Origin: a virus
DNA: 64,000 nt
Virus record (IMG/VR): IMGVR_UViG_3300017971_000250
Span: 20,920 to 84,919 of that record
Strand: one strand, 5' to 3'
Shown here: positions 31,679 to 39,705 of the stretch, one piece after another
Position numbering within the stretch: the stretch's first letter is position 1
How the letters are laid out: the number at the start of each line of letters is the position of its first letter
Notes under the pieces: model-generated
The model's input: only the letters and a program-made list of their open reading frames with translations
Told to the model about the DNA's origin: nothing
Database searches by the model: none
Program-made: the position numbers and the translations under genes

Positions 31679-33003
31679 ACCAGCACCTTGTTTGCGATGA
31701 ACTCGGTCTCGTAGGCGAGCCCGCCGCCGAGGTCCATCTTGTGACGCACTGCGTGGAAATAGTACGCGCCGGAGAGCCGTGGCCCGAGCCCCTGTAGCTC
31801 ATGGACCTGTCGCTTCTGAAGTAGCTCGCAGCCGACGGTCTTCCCGCGCGCCATGACGAAGTGATCCTTCCGCTGCCGGAACCACTCGGTCGCCCAGTTT
31901 GCTGCCTCGGCCAGGCCCCCGAAAGGCCGCCCCGCAATGACGTCGATCGAGACGCCGCCCGCCGCCATTCGGAATTTCGTGCTGCTGGTGATCGCGTCCA
32001 TCAGCACCTCCTCCGAAGCGCCCGCGCCCTCCTCGGGATCCTCGGTGCCCTCCGCCTGGGTCCGCCGACTCGCGCGCCCGGTCCCCTTGCGCCATTTCGG
32101 ATCCGGCCCCATTGCGTTCTCGACCAGGACGGTGCTGACCCAGGAATGGTAGTCCTCGCTCCAAGCTAGAACGTGGACGTCCGTGATCGTATCGCGGATC
32201 CCATAGTCAAGCTCGATTTCCAGGAGCGTACTCTCGTCGCCTTCGTTGTACTTGAAGACCAGCTCAGGCTTGATGTTGTAGCGCTCCGGGATGCGCTTCC
32301 AATTGCAAACCCAACGCCGCAGGTCGCGGTCCCAATCGATCCAGAACTCGAAGTTGTTGAGCGTGGCCAGGATGCGAAGGAACTCGTAGTCGGACATTCC
32401 TTTCGGCTGGACGAGCCCCTCGCCCGGCTCAAAGGTCTTCGCGCTCGTGATCGGATCGATGTTCGGATGCAGGCCCCACTTCTTTGCGATCTCGCGCACG
32501 ATTTCGTGGTGCTGCTTCTCGACATAGACCTGCCCGGAGTCCTCCTTCTTTTCGTTCGTGGGGTCCTCGACGGCCGCGCGCACGCGCGTCTCTGCACCGC
32601 CCGTGATCTCGCCTTCCATGTTCATCAGGAAGAACGCCTTGTCGTGACCGAGAATCTCCAGCATGGGAACGCCGTCGGCAGGGAACTGCGGAAGGTGACG
32701 CGCAAGGATCGCGCGCCCGATAAACTTAAGGCTCGCCTCGCCTCCGTATCCCATGAAGACATCGACCTCGTTGCCGGGCTGAAAAACCTTGTGGGACACC
32801 AGGTCGGGAGGCAGGTCGCCGGAGGTGAAACCGAAGCCCTGGTTGATAACCGAGATGCGAAGCTCGTCGGATAGGTCAACCGCCGACTCGAATTCGACGG
32901 TGCTGATCAGGCGCGAAATGTCCCCCGTGACATCGTTGCCCTCAACGACGAGAGCGACGCGCGGGACGAGGTCCTCTCCGTATGCTCGCTCGACCAATGC
33001 CAT
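31675..33003 (-). CDS. Tail hub protein, gpD-like
   Basis: 442 residues, ATG 33003. Features of late control protein D/tail hub: FESAVDLSDELRISVINQ, EVDVFMGYGG, IVREIAKKWGLHPNID, GMSDYEFLRILATLNNFEFW (the conserved Asp-x-x-Phe-Leu-x-x-Leu-Ala region) and AANWATEWF. It forms the hub carrying the spike encoded just downstream. Confidence 0.85.
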   Translation of the reverse strand: MALVERAYGEDLVPRVALVVEGNDVTGDISRLISTVEFESAVDLSDELRISVINQGFGFTSGDLPPDLVSHKVFQPGNEVDVFMGYGGEASLKFIGRAILARHLPQFPADGVPMLEILGHDKAFFLMNMEGEITGGAETRVRAAVEDPTNEKKEDSGQVYVEKQHHEIVREIAKKWGLHPNIDPITSAKTFEPGEGLVQPKGMSDYEFLRILATLNNFEFWIDWDRDLRRWVCNWKRIPERYNIKPELVFKYNEGDESTLLEIELDYGIRDTITDVHVLAWSEDYHSWVSTVLVENAMGPDPKWRKGTGRASRRTQAEGTEDPEEGAGASEEVLMDAITSSTKFRMAAGGVSIDVIAGRPFGGLAEAANWATEWFRQRKDHFVMARGKTVGCELLQKRQVHELQGLGPRLSGAYYFHAVRHKMDLGGGLAYETEFIANKVLV

Positions 33004-33005
33004 CG

Positions 33006-33824
33006 CTACAACACATGGGACACGCGCGACTTGCGGCGGTCCTCAAAAAGCTCCCTTCGCATCGTGCTCGCCGCAGTCGTCCGCACCAGCGGGATCGAGT
33101 ATGGGGTCGGTGTGAGGCCCCGGAATCGACTCGGCTTCAGGACGTCGACGGTCTGCCCTCCCACCAGGAATTCCTTTGACGGATTGCGCCTCCGTAGGAG
33201 GTCGCCCTTGAGCGCCTCCTTGTAGTGCAGCCGGGCAAGCTCCTCCCAGGTATCCCCGGTCCGGACGATGTGATGAAACGTATCACGGTCCAGATCGGCG
33301 AGGCTCGGAATCTCGATCCCGAACGGCTCGTAGTGCTTCAGGCGCATCCGGAACTGGACGGTGCGTAGCTGCTGTCCCGGGCCGGTCCCGAGCAGCGCCC
33401 CGTAGAGCCGATCAGCAATGACCCCGGTGATCGTATCGTTTGCCCGGGGCTCGCCGTACTCAATGCCGCCGACCGATTCGATAATGACGCTGGTGTCGAT
33501 GATGAAGTCGCCCCAGGAGAAGGTCCAGAGGGGCGGCCGCTTGAGCGTCGCGTTCGCGCGCACCGCCGCGATGAGCGCCTCGACCTTGTCCGAAATCGTG
33601 TCGGTCGTCCGCTCCGCGAAGAGCAGCGCCCGGAAGGAGTAGGTTTCCGATTCCTGCGTGACGTATTGGAGCACGGGATGATCGCGTCCGAAGGCGGACT
33701 TCTCCGCCCAATTGGACGCCACGTTTCGAATGAAACGATCCGGGACGAACTGGAACTCGATCGCCCGGTATCCTTCGTCGTTCGGATCCAACCTCGGCTT
33801 CGGTGCTCGTTTCAGAATACCCAT
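33006..33824 (-). CDS. LysM-containing baseplate/tail protein
   Basis: 272 residues, ATG 33824 with AGGAGCAGAG upstream. The N-terminal domain (RAIEFQFVPDRFIRNVASNW) is followed by a LysM-like module HHIVRTGDTWEELARLHYKE and QTVDVLKPSRFRG. Proteins of this kind link tape measure and hub in contractile tails. Gene order (tape measure, LysM protein, hub, spike) is canonical. Confidence 0.82.
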   Translation of the reverse strand: MGILKRAPKPRLDPNDEGYRAIEFQFVPDRFIRNVASNWAEKSAFGRDHPVLQYVTQESETYSFRALLFAERTTDTISDKVEALIAAVRANATLKRPPLWTFSWGDFIIDTSVIIESVGGIEYGEPRANDTITGVIADRLYGALLGTGPGQQLRTVQFRMRLKHYEPFGIEIPSLADLDRDTFHHIVRTGDTWEELARLHYKEALKGDLLRRRNPSKEFLVGGQTVDVLKPSRFRGLTPTPYSIPLVRTTAASTMRRELFEDRRKSRVSHVL

Positions 33825-33834
33825 CGCTCTGCTC

Positions 33835-36800
33835 CTAGACCCTGACCGGGGTCATGTCGACGGCGCGCACGATCAGCGACCGCCGCTGCCACGGTTTCGT
33901 CTTCGCGCCCGCCCGGTCCCGGATGCCGACGCGATACTTCTCTGTGGCGACTGCGACTTTCTGACCGTCGATCTCGACGTTGGTGACATGAGTCATGTCA
34001 ATTGGTGGGATCTCTTCTCCTTCCTCCTCTCCACGCTTCTCTCTGATCGTCTCCGCTAGCTGCTCCTCAAGTGATTTAGGTTTTCCCCCATACAGCTCCT
34101 CCATCATCTTCTCATAAGGCGTTACCGGATGCGTGGGGGCGAGCGAAATTTCCGATTCGCTAAGCTCGCGGAGTCCCTGGACCGCACCCGACAGGTCGAT
34201 TCCGATCTTCTTCGCAATTCCAGAAATCGAATCCAGGATAGTCGCCAAGATTCCCGCTGCCGTCCGCATTGGGGTGAGGAGCCAATTCACAAGCTGGACG
34301 CCGAATTCTCCGACCTTCCGTGCCGCCTCCGCGAACAGTTTGATCATCGCCGGAAGCACCATCGCAACGTATTTACCCGCTTGAATGAAGAGCCAGACGA
34401 GGGGACGGAACGCGGCCCATAGGATCTTCCCGACGACCACTAGTCCTTTAATCGCCACTCCGATGAGTTTGAAGATGATCACGAGCACGTCAGCAATCGG
34501 GCGCATCGCGGACATCCAGGTGCCGCCAACCTCACCCGCCGCCTGTCCGAACATACCCAATACATCCCCCATGACCGTCCGGAACAGATCACCGATCGGG
34601 GCGACGGCTTCCATGAACGCATCGATCACGGGCCCGAATATCAGGCTGAGTTTGTGCCAGGTTGTTCTCACGAATTCGATCGACTTTCCAAAGCCCGATG
34701 CAATAGCGCCGCCAATACGCCCAAACATCTCACCCGTGCTCTCGCCACGTTTCTGAAGTAGAAGCAGCAGCACACCCACGATCGCCCCGACAATCCCGAG
34801 CGCCTTGAGTGATCCCGCCGCCGCCCCGGCACCTCGGGCAATCCAGGATCCCGCCCGGCCGAAGCGCCCGGCCGCGACGGCCGCCCCGATCAAAGCGCCC
34901 TCGGTCTTCGCCGTCGCCGGAGTCGTCCGCGCTGCCGCTGCCCCGATAGCCTGAAGCCCGGCCGCCGCCGCCGCCGTTCCGCCCGCCGCCTGGGTCCCCG
35001 CCGCCCCAAGGCCCCGAAGCGCACCGGCAGCCCCCGTGATGGGGCCTGTGGCTGTCGTAGCGGCCGTCCCTGCCTCTCCAAGCGCCGTGGCGGTAGCTTG
35101 GACCGGACCGGGAGCCGTTAGGGCCGCTGTGCGCAGCGCTCGCATTGCCGATGCCGCGCTGAGGGTTCCGCCCGCCGCCATCTCGGCTTTGATGGCTTCG
35201 TCGCTCAGCGCCGTCGAGGTCCGGTAGATCGGCGTCGCCGCCTGGGAGGCCGCCGTACCAACCGCCGAGGTCCCGACCGCCGCCGCCTCGGTCGTAGCCG
35301 CTGCCGCTCCAGCCGCCGCGCCCAGGGTCCCGACGCCAGTAGCCGCCGCTGCTGACTCAGCACCGGCAGCAGCCGCTGATGTCCCCATCCCCAGTAGGCC
35401 GCCGCCGAGCCCAGTGACCACGCCGATTGCGCCCCGGACGATGTTGACCCCTCCGGTCAGGATTCCGAAGAGCCCGCCGAAGGCGAACTTCAAACCAACG
35501 ACCGACAGCAACACCGGCCCGGCCACCGCGCCCACGAGCGCGATGGTCGTTGCGAAACGTGCCGCCGCGCGGATCCCTTCCTCACTCATTGACGTTAGTC
35601 CGAGCGCCTCGGCTCCACGCTTGACCGTATCGAAGAGCCCCGTGACCGCGTCGGCAATTCCCTGGACCGCCTCGAAGATCCCCCGAGCGATCGCAACCGC
35701 CGTCTCTGGATTGAGGAAGCTATCCTTCTCCGCCCCCATCATCACCGCAATCGAACCGACCGACTCCATCTGGTCCCGGACATTCTGGAGCGGGTCGGCA
35801 ACGCCCGCCTGGACCGCGCGCATCCCGAAGACGATGCTGTTGAGCCCATCGATCACGCGCCCGATGGCGATAGCAAACGGCTCCTCGAATTTCTCCTCCA
35901 GGGTGATCCAGAATGCCTCGACGGACGCGCCCACCATCTTGAGCGCCCCCGAGACGTTCTTGAGCCGCGTATCGGCCATCCGCTTCGCGGCCCCGTCCGC
36001 ACCCTCGAATTGCTTGGTCAACTCCTGGAGCCGTCCCGCCTCCGTCTTCAGGAGCGCATTCCCGGCACGCATCCCCCGGATCCCGAATAGCGTCTGCAGC
36101 GCGCTCTCCTTCTGGACCGGGGTGAGCTTTTCGAGCCCTGTGCGAAGACGATCAACAACCGTTCCGAGACCGTAGGTTGTCACGCTAACCTGGTGTGCCT
36201 GCAGCCCCATATCCATGAGCAGCTTCTTCGCCTGCTTCGATGGGCTCGCCAGGTGGATCAGCATTTGCGAGAAGTTTGTCCCCGCCATCGACGCGCGGAC
36301 ACCACGGTCGGCCATGACCGCAAAGGCGGCCGTCGTCTCTTCGAGGCTGATATTCATCATCGACGCCTGCGCCGCGCCGTAGACGAACGACTCCCCGAGC
36401 ATTCGGATGTTCGTATTGGCGCTGGCCGCCGCGTTCGCAAGGACATCGGCAACGTGCCCCGCGTCGCTGGCGTCGAGGTTCATCCCCCGGACCGCGATGG
36501 AGATGATATCGGCGGCCTCGGCCATCTCCAGCCCTTCGGCTGCGGCTGCGGCAAGAACACCCGGGGTCGCCCCCAGGACTTCGTTGACGTTGAAGCCCGC
36601 GCGGGAGAGAATCTCCATCGCGTTAGCGACCTGGGTTCCGGTGTAGACGGTCTGTAGAGATAGATCGACGGCGTTCTGACGCAGCCGACTCATGTCCTCG
36701 CTGGTTGCATTCGTGATCGCCTGGACGCCGGACATTCCCTCGTTGAACTTCGTCGCGGAGCGGACGCCCATAGCGACCGGGACGGTGAGCGCAAGAAGGG

Positions 36801-36903
36801 AGCCGCCAAGAGCACCGGCTCCCATCGTGACCTGGCTCATGCCCTGCTTCATCCGGCCGACCGATGCGTGCAGTGACTGGAACTGCCGCTGCGTTTGTCG
36901 CAT
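33835..36903 (-). CDS. Tail tape measure protein, N-terminus disturbed by the adjacent HNH gene
   Basis: 1022 residues from ATG 36903. The TP901-type core has FNEGMSGVQAITNATSEDM, TQVANAMEILSRAGFNVNEV, DVLANAAASANTNIRMLGES and GTNFSQMLIHLA, followed by long Ala-rich helical regions and several hydrophobic stretches. In the same frame 24 more codons can be read upstream of the ATG (to 36975) and give NLFENVGIGAVLSFDNSRAV, which looks like a genuine tape measure N-terminus, but no ATG, GTG or TTG precedes it before a TGA. The usual start has apparently been lost to, or captured by, the HNH gene at 36981-37508. Translation may begin at 36903 or at CTG 36966. Confidence 0.88.
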   Translation of the reverse strand: MRQTQRQFQSLHASVGRMKQGMSQVTMGAGALGGSLLALTVPVAMGVRSATKFNEGMSGVQAITNATSEDMSRLRQNAVDLSLQTVYTGTQVANAMEILSRAGFNVNEVLGATPGVLAAAAAEGLEMAEAADIISIAVRGMNLDASDAGHVADVLANAAASANTNIRMLGESFVYGAAQASMMNISLEETTAAFAVMADRGVRASMAGTNFSQMLIHLASPSKQAKKLLMDMGLQAHQVSVTTYGLGTVVDRLRTGLEKLTPVQKESALQTLFGIRGMRAGNALLKTEAGRLQELTKQFEGADGAAKRMADTRLKNVSGALKMVGASVEAFWITLEEKFEEPFAIAIGRVIDGLNSIVFGMRAVQAGVADPLQNVRDQMESVGSIAVMMGAEKDSFLNPETAVAIARGIFEAVQGIADAVTGLFDTVKRGAEALGLTSMSEEGIRAAARFATTIALVGAVAGPVLLSVVGLKFAFGGLFGILTGGVNIVRGAIGVVTGLGGGLLGMGTSAAAAGAESAAAATGVGTLGAAAGAAAATTEAAAVGTSAVGTAASQAATPIYRTSTALSDEAIKAEMAAGGTLSAASAMRALRTAALTAPGPVQATATALGEAGTAATTATGPITGAAGALRGLGAAGTQAAGGTAAAAAGLQAIGAAAARTTPATAKTEGALIGAAVAAGRFGRAGSWIARGAGAAAGSLKALGIVGAIVGVLLLLLQKRGESTGEMFGRIGGAIASGFGKSIEFVRTTWHKLSLIFGPVIDAFMEAVAPIGDLFRTVMGDVLGMFGQAAGEVGGTWMSAMRPIADVLVIIFKLIGVAIKGLVVVGKILWAAFRPLVWLFIQAGKYVAMVLPAMIKLFAEAARKVGEFGVQLVNWLLTPMRTAAGILATILDSISGIAKKIGIDLSGAVQGLRELSESEISLAPTHPVTPYEKMMEELYGGKPKSLEEQLAETIREKRGEEEGEEIPPIDMTHVTNVEIDGQKVAVATEKYRVGIRDRAGAKTKPWQRRSLIVRAVDMTPVRV

Positions 36904-36980
36904 CGCCCCAACGGCCCGACTATTGTCGAAGCTGAGGACTGCGCCTATGCCGACATTTTCAAACAGGTTGGGCTCTCAAT

Positions 36981-37508
36981 CTACGGCCCCACATGACTCC
37001 AATTTGTCCTGTCAAGAACAAAACGGATCGTGCTGCGCGTGACGCCGTATTCACGCGCTAGAGCACCGATATTCAATTCGGGAAACCGGAATCGCCGTTG
37101 TCGGATCTCACGCACCTGTGCTTCGGTAAGTTTTGCCCGCGAATGCGTTTCACCACGCGTCCCTGGACCACGCATGTGACCCTTCGTCGCTGCGTCCTGA
37201 ATGTTGTCTTTCTGCGTTCCTAGAAATAGGTGATCAGGATTCACACAAAGGGGGTTATCGCAATGGTGACAAACCTGCAGACCGCGTGGAATCGCTCCGC
37301 GATGAAGGATCCAGGAGGCACGATAAGCCGTTGTCCGCTTCCCGTTGTCTAGAACGGTTTGTCCCCTGGACTGATCGACTCCGCACCGCGCTCCGGTCCA
37401 GAGCCAGCAACCGGACCGATTCCGTTGGATGTACTGATAGAATCGCTCCCGTAGAGGAATCCGTGCGAACGTCCCATCATCGCAACGCACTGCGTTCAGA
37501 TTTGCCAT
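36981..37508 (-). CDS. Free-standing HNH endonuclease with C-terminal HTH
   Basis: 175 residues, ATG 37508 with AAGGTGG six bases upstream. HNH_3-type core: GCWLWTGARCG, ASWILHRGAIPRGLQVCHHC, DNPLCVNPDHLFLGTQKDN. A C-terminal KLTEAQVREIRQRR and IGALAREYGVTRSTIRFVL helix-turn-helix completes the usual homing enzyme. Its first codons ATG-GCA-AAT-CTG mirror AAC-CTG at the exposed tape measure N-terminus, as if it inserted after the original tape measure start. Less GC-rich than neighbours. Confidence 0.88.
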   Translation of the reverse strand: MANLNAVRCDDGTFARIPLRERFYQYIQRNRSGCWLWTGARCGVDQSRGQTVLDNGKRTTAYRASWILHRGAIPRGLQVCHHCDNPLCVNPDHLFLGTQKDNIQDAATKGHMRGPGTRGETHSRAKLTEAQVREIRQRRFRFPELNIGALAREYGVTRSTIRFVLDRTNWSHVGP

Positions 37509-37535
37509 CGTCGCCCACCTTGTAGGTGTCGCCGT

Positions 37536-37826
37536 CTATCGTTTGCGGCCGCGCGTCTTCGGAACCAGTAACCGAGCTAGTTGTCGGACAGCTCCACCAA
37601 ACGCGCCGACCTCTTGCTGCCTTCTTTTAAGCTCCTTCCCCACGAACTCCGCGTGAGCCTCGCGCTCTCGACTCGTCATGTGGTGGACCTCCGTCCAGGT
37701 CAGTCCACCGTGATACACCAAGAAGAAAATCTCCTCGGCTATTTCTCTCCACTCTCGGAGGGGGAAGAGAGCCCGAAAAAAACGTCGTAACTCCACTCGA
37801 TCGTCTGCATCAGCGACCGCGCGCAC
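37536..37826 (-). CDS. Tail assembly chaperone extension, reached by -1 frameshift
   Basis: 96 codons are open in this frame, but the upstream part only overlaps the preceding chaperone gene. The meaningful part starts at the slippery site (37775-37781). After the shift the ribosome reads FFRALFPLREWREIAEEIFF and VYHGGLTWTEVHHMTSRE, then a basic C-terminus, adding 79 residues to the first 300 of the 37739-38674 product (379 in total). This is the classical G/GT arrangement of tail chaperones upstream of a tape measure gene. Independent initiation at an internal ATG (37679) is possible but less likely. Confidence 0.8.
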   Translation of the reverse strand: MRAVADADDRVELRRFFRALFPLREWREIAEEIFFLVYHGGLTWTEVHHMTSREREAHAEFVGKELKRRQQEVGAFGGAVRQLARLLVPKTRGRKR

Positions 37827-38674
37827 TTCTCGCAGTCCGCCTCGATGAATAGCTGCGGTCCCGCCATCGACTCCTGGACGGCAGCCATCAACTCATTCTT
37901 GGTCTTGACCCTCATCCGCGCCCGCTCCAGATCCTGCAGCGTCACGATGATCGGTTTGCCGTCTAGCTCCTTGATCGCGCCTTTGAGCATCACCATGTCC
38001 CGGATCGCGGGGTTGAAGGCATGAATCCCCTCCAGCGCCGGGGTATCCATCGCTGCCCACTCGATCGGTCCAATCGTGAGCGCCGTCCCCGTTTCCTTTC
38101 CGAAAGTGATCGGCTCGTCGAGGATATGCTCGAAGGTCTGATCGACGAGCGTGTCCTCCTCGCCGTCCCCGTAGTCGATCACCTTGACGTCGAGGTCGTT
38201 CAAGTCGGTGCTGAAGCGGAAGGTTGACCGGCAACCGGGGCAAGTGATCCCGATCGGGAACTCGGTGCCGAGCGATTCGACGCGGACCCAAAAGTAGGTG
38301 TAGAGAACGTCCATCATTTGCATCTTGGCCAGCGCGACGAGCCGCTCCGACTTCTTCATCTTCTCGAAGTCGTGCGGCCCTAGCTGCGTGCAGGTGACGG
38401 ACAGCACCTCGGAGACCAGGCGGCCAGCCGTGAGGCCCTTCGCCTTCGCCCGGAAGCCACCGATCTCCTTTTCCTCGGCAAGCGTGAATTCACGAACGCC
38501 GATCGTGCGCTCGAACTTCTGACCGGAAGGAATGCCGACAGGAAGGCGCGCCCCTAGATCGCCGAGGGTCGTCGTTCGATACCGCGCGATCTTGAGGGGC
38601 GCATCAGCCGTTGCCGTTTCGGATTCTGCCTTCTTCATGCCAGGCGACACGCGCCTGATCTTCTTCTCGTCCAT
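37739..38674 (-). CDS. Tail assembly chaperone (0-frame product)
   Basis: 311 residues, ATG 38674 with GGAGGATCG upstream. Contains GQKFERTIGVREFTLAEEKE, a CPGC pair (GITCPGCRSTFRF) and a second ADCEKCARSL near the C-terminus, so a zinc site is possible. It ends YDVFFGLSSPSESGEK. The FF codons lie on a slippery heptamer. It lies upstream of the tape measure and downstream of the tube gene, the usual position for chaperones that assemble on the tape measure. Confidence 0.82.
   Translation of the reverse strand: MDEKKIRRVSPGMKKAESETATADAPLKIARYRTTTLGDLGARLPVGIPSGQKFERTIGVREFTLAEEKEIGGFRAKAKGLTAGRLVSEVLSVTCTQLGPHDFEKMKKSERLVALAKMQMMDVLYTYFWVRVESLGTEFPIGITCPGCRSTFRFSTDLNDLDVKVIDYGDGEEDTLVDQTFEHILDEPITFGKETGTALTIGPIEWAAMDTPALEGIHAFNPAIRDMVMLKGAIKELDGKPIIVTLQDLERARMRVKTKNELMAAVQESMAGPQLFIEADCEKCARSLMQTIEWSYDVFFGLSSPSESGEK
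37775..37781 (-). promoter_or_regulatory. Programmed -1 ribosomal frameshift site (T TTT TTC)
   Basis: In the frame of the upstream chaperone the codons are GTT TTT TTC GGG, which contain the canonical X-XXY-YYZ heptamer T-TTT-TTC. A -1 slip continues exactly in the frame of the 37536-37826 sequence. The 0-frame stop follows 11 codons later. Position upstream of a tape measure gene agrees with known tail chaperone frameshifts. Confidence 0.82.
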
Positions 38675-38832
38675 CGATCCTCCAATCGCCCCGTGGGGCT
38701 TGTGAGGTTAGAGCCTGCACTGACTGGAGCGGGTCCCGTCACTGCGGCCGTGAATGATCGGTTTGCGCACTCGTAGCATCGACGCTCGCGCCTACCGCCT
38801 CATCCCTCTAAGACCCGACCAGCCAGGACCCG
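38675..38832 (-). other. Intergenic leader with inverted repeats upstream of the tail chaperone gene
   Basis: 158 bases without a gene. On the minus strand AGCGGGTCC is followed about 85 bases later by GGACCCGCT, and a small GCCC-CACG-GGGC hairpin precedes the ribosome binding site of the chaperone. The right part ends in CCA after an acceptor-like stem, but there is no T-arm or anticodon loop, so I do not call a tRNA. A structured leader or processing site is possible. Confidence 0.4.
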
Positions 38833-39273
38833 CTAGACCGGGATCACTTCGTCGACCGAGAGCGCCCAGGAGATATTCACGATGTCGCCATCGTTCGCCA
38901 TATCGAGGTCAGGCGAACTCCGGCTCGTCGGGAATACTCCGATCAGCGAGTAGGATCGGAACCCGGTGCCGTCCACGGTCTGCATGATGAGCGTCGCAGC
39001 CTTCTTGTAGGTCGGGCTGCCCGCCTTCGCCTCACCGAACCACAACTCCATCGCTGCGATTTCGGTATCGTGATGCGCGGGGAGCGCGATGGTGACTTCG
39101 GTCGGGTTGGTATCCCCGCCCGTCGCCCGCGTCCGATCCGGAAGATCGGTCGTTAGCAGCTCCTCGCTGATTCCACTGACCGTCACTGGCGTCAGTGGCG
39201 GAAGCCCAATCACATGAAGCTCGTAACGATTCGTTGCGATGTGATTGGGCTGGAGTGTTCCTTTCAGACCCAT
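38833..39273 (-). CDS. Tail tube protein (gp19-like)
   Basis: 146 residues, ATG 39273 with GGAGGTAGAAAG upstream. Sequence features NRYELHVIGLPPLTPVTVSG, EVTIALPAHHDTEIAAMELW and YSLIGVFPTSRSSPDLDMAN fit a contractile-tail tube subunit. It lies downstream of the sheath gene and upstream of the chaperones, the expected order. Confidence 0.83.
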   Translation of the reverse strand: MGLKGTLQPNHIATNRYELHVIGLPPLTPVTVSGISEELLTTDLPDRTRATGGDTNPTEVTIALPAHHDTEIAAMELWFGEAKAGSPTYKKAATLIMQTVDGTGFRSYSLIGVFPTSRSSPDLDMANDGDIVNISWALSVDEVIPV

Positions 39274-39325
39274 CTTTCTACCTCCAGGCTTGCACCGCTA
39301 GCGCGTGCGGCCAGTGGCCTCGTTT

Positions 39326-39592
39326 CTAAGTCTCGTAGTCGACATACTGCGTGCCCGCGCTCGCCGCACTCGGCGTCAGCGAATTCTCGGGCGCGCCAGT
39401 ATCAGGCAGCGAGCACCTCGATGCTGCGTAGGAGCTACCCGGGCACTCGTGGGTGTGTGCGTTGTACTTCGTGCGCAGGTCTTTCAACTCCTGCACGATG
39501 GCGAAGAGCACGTCCTTGACATTCGAGTCGGTGAACCGATCCGTGCCGATCCCGCCCTCGCCGATTGACTTCCTGACTGTTACGACCGCCAT
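39326..39592 (-). CDS. Small unknown protein between sheath and tube
   Basis: 88 residues, ATG 39592 with AGGAGGGAAAAG upstream. The N-terminal helix (VKDVLFAIVQELKDLRTKYNAH) is followed by a Ser/Ala-rich tail. Not recognised. The segment LKDLRTKYNAHTH resembles the KYNAHIH stretch near the C-terminus of the baseplate spike, a motif commonly found in phage spike tips. Confidence 0.6.
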   Translation of the reverse strand: MAVVTVRKSIGEGGIGTDRFTDSNVKDVLFAIVQELKDLRTKYNAHTHECPGSSYAASRCSLPDTGAPENSLTPSAASAGTQYVDYET

Positions 39593-39623
39593 CGTCCTTT
39601 TCCCTCCTCCTATGAGTGGGTTG

Positions 39624-39697
39624 TTGCGGGAGCGGAAATCGAATCCGCTTCTTCGTGGTTATGAGCCACGCGAGATGCCTTACCTCCCCCCCCCGCG
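39624..39697 (-). tRNA. tRNA-Met (CAT), initiator-like
   Basis: A full cloverleaf can be folded. Acceptor CGCGGGG with TCCCGCA (C1-A72 mismatch, otherwise paired with one G-U); D-stem GGGA with TCTC and a loop containing GG; anticodon arm CGTGG-CTCATAA-CCACG; T-arm GCGGA-TTCGATT-TCCGC. The C1-A72 mismatch is the hallmark of bacterial initiator tRNA, though only two of the three usual G-C pairs at the base of the anticodon stem are present. CCA is not encoded. It sits eight bases after the sheath stop, inside the virion operon, so it must be processed from the late transcript. Confidence 0.75.
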
Positions 39698-39705
39698 TCA
39701 ATCCC

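Noticed and set aside
36981-37535. Group I intron in the tape measure gene carrying the HNH
   Set aside because: The HNH coding sequence fills nearly the whole interval, leaving no room for the intron core, and no exon upstream joins in frame.
38713-38822. Second tRNA gene
   Set aside because: An acceptor-like stem and CCA are present, but no T-loop or anticodon arm can be drawn.
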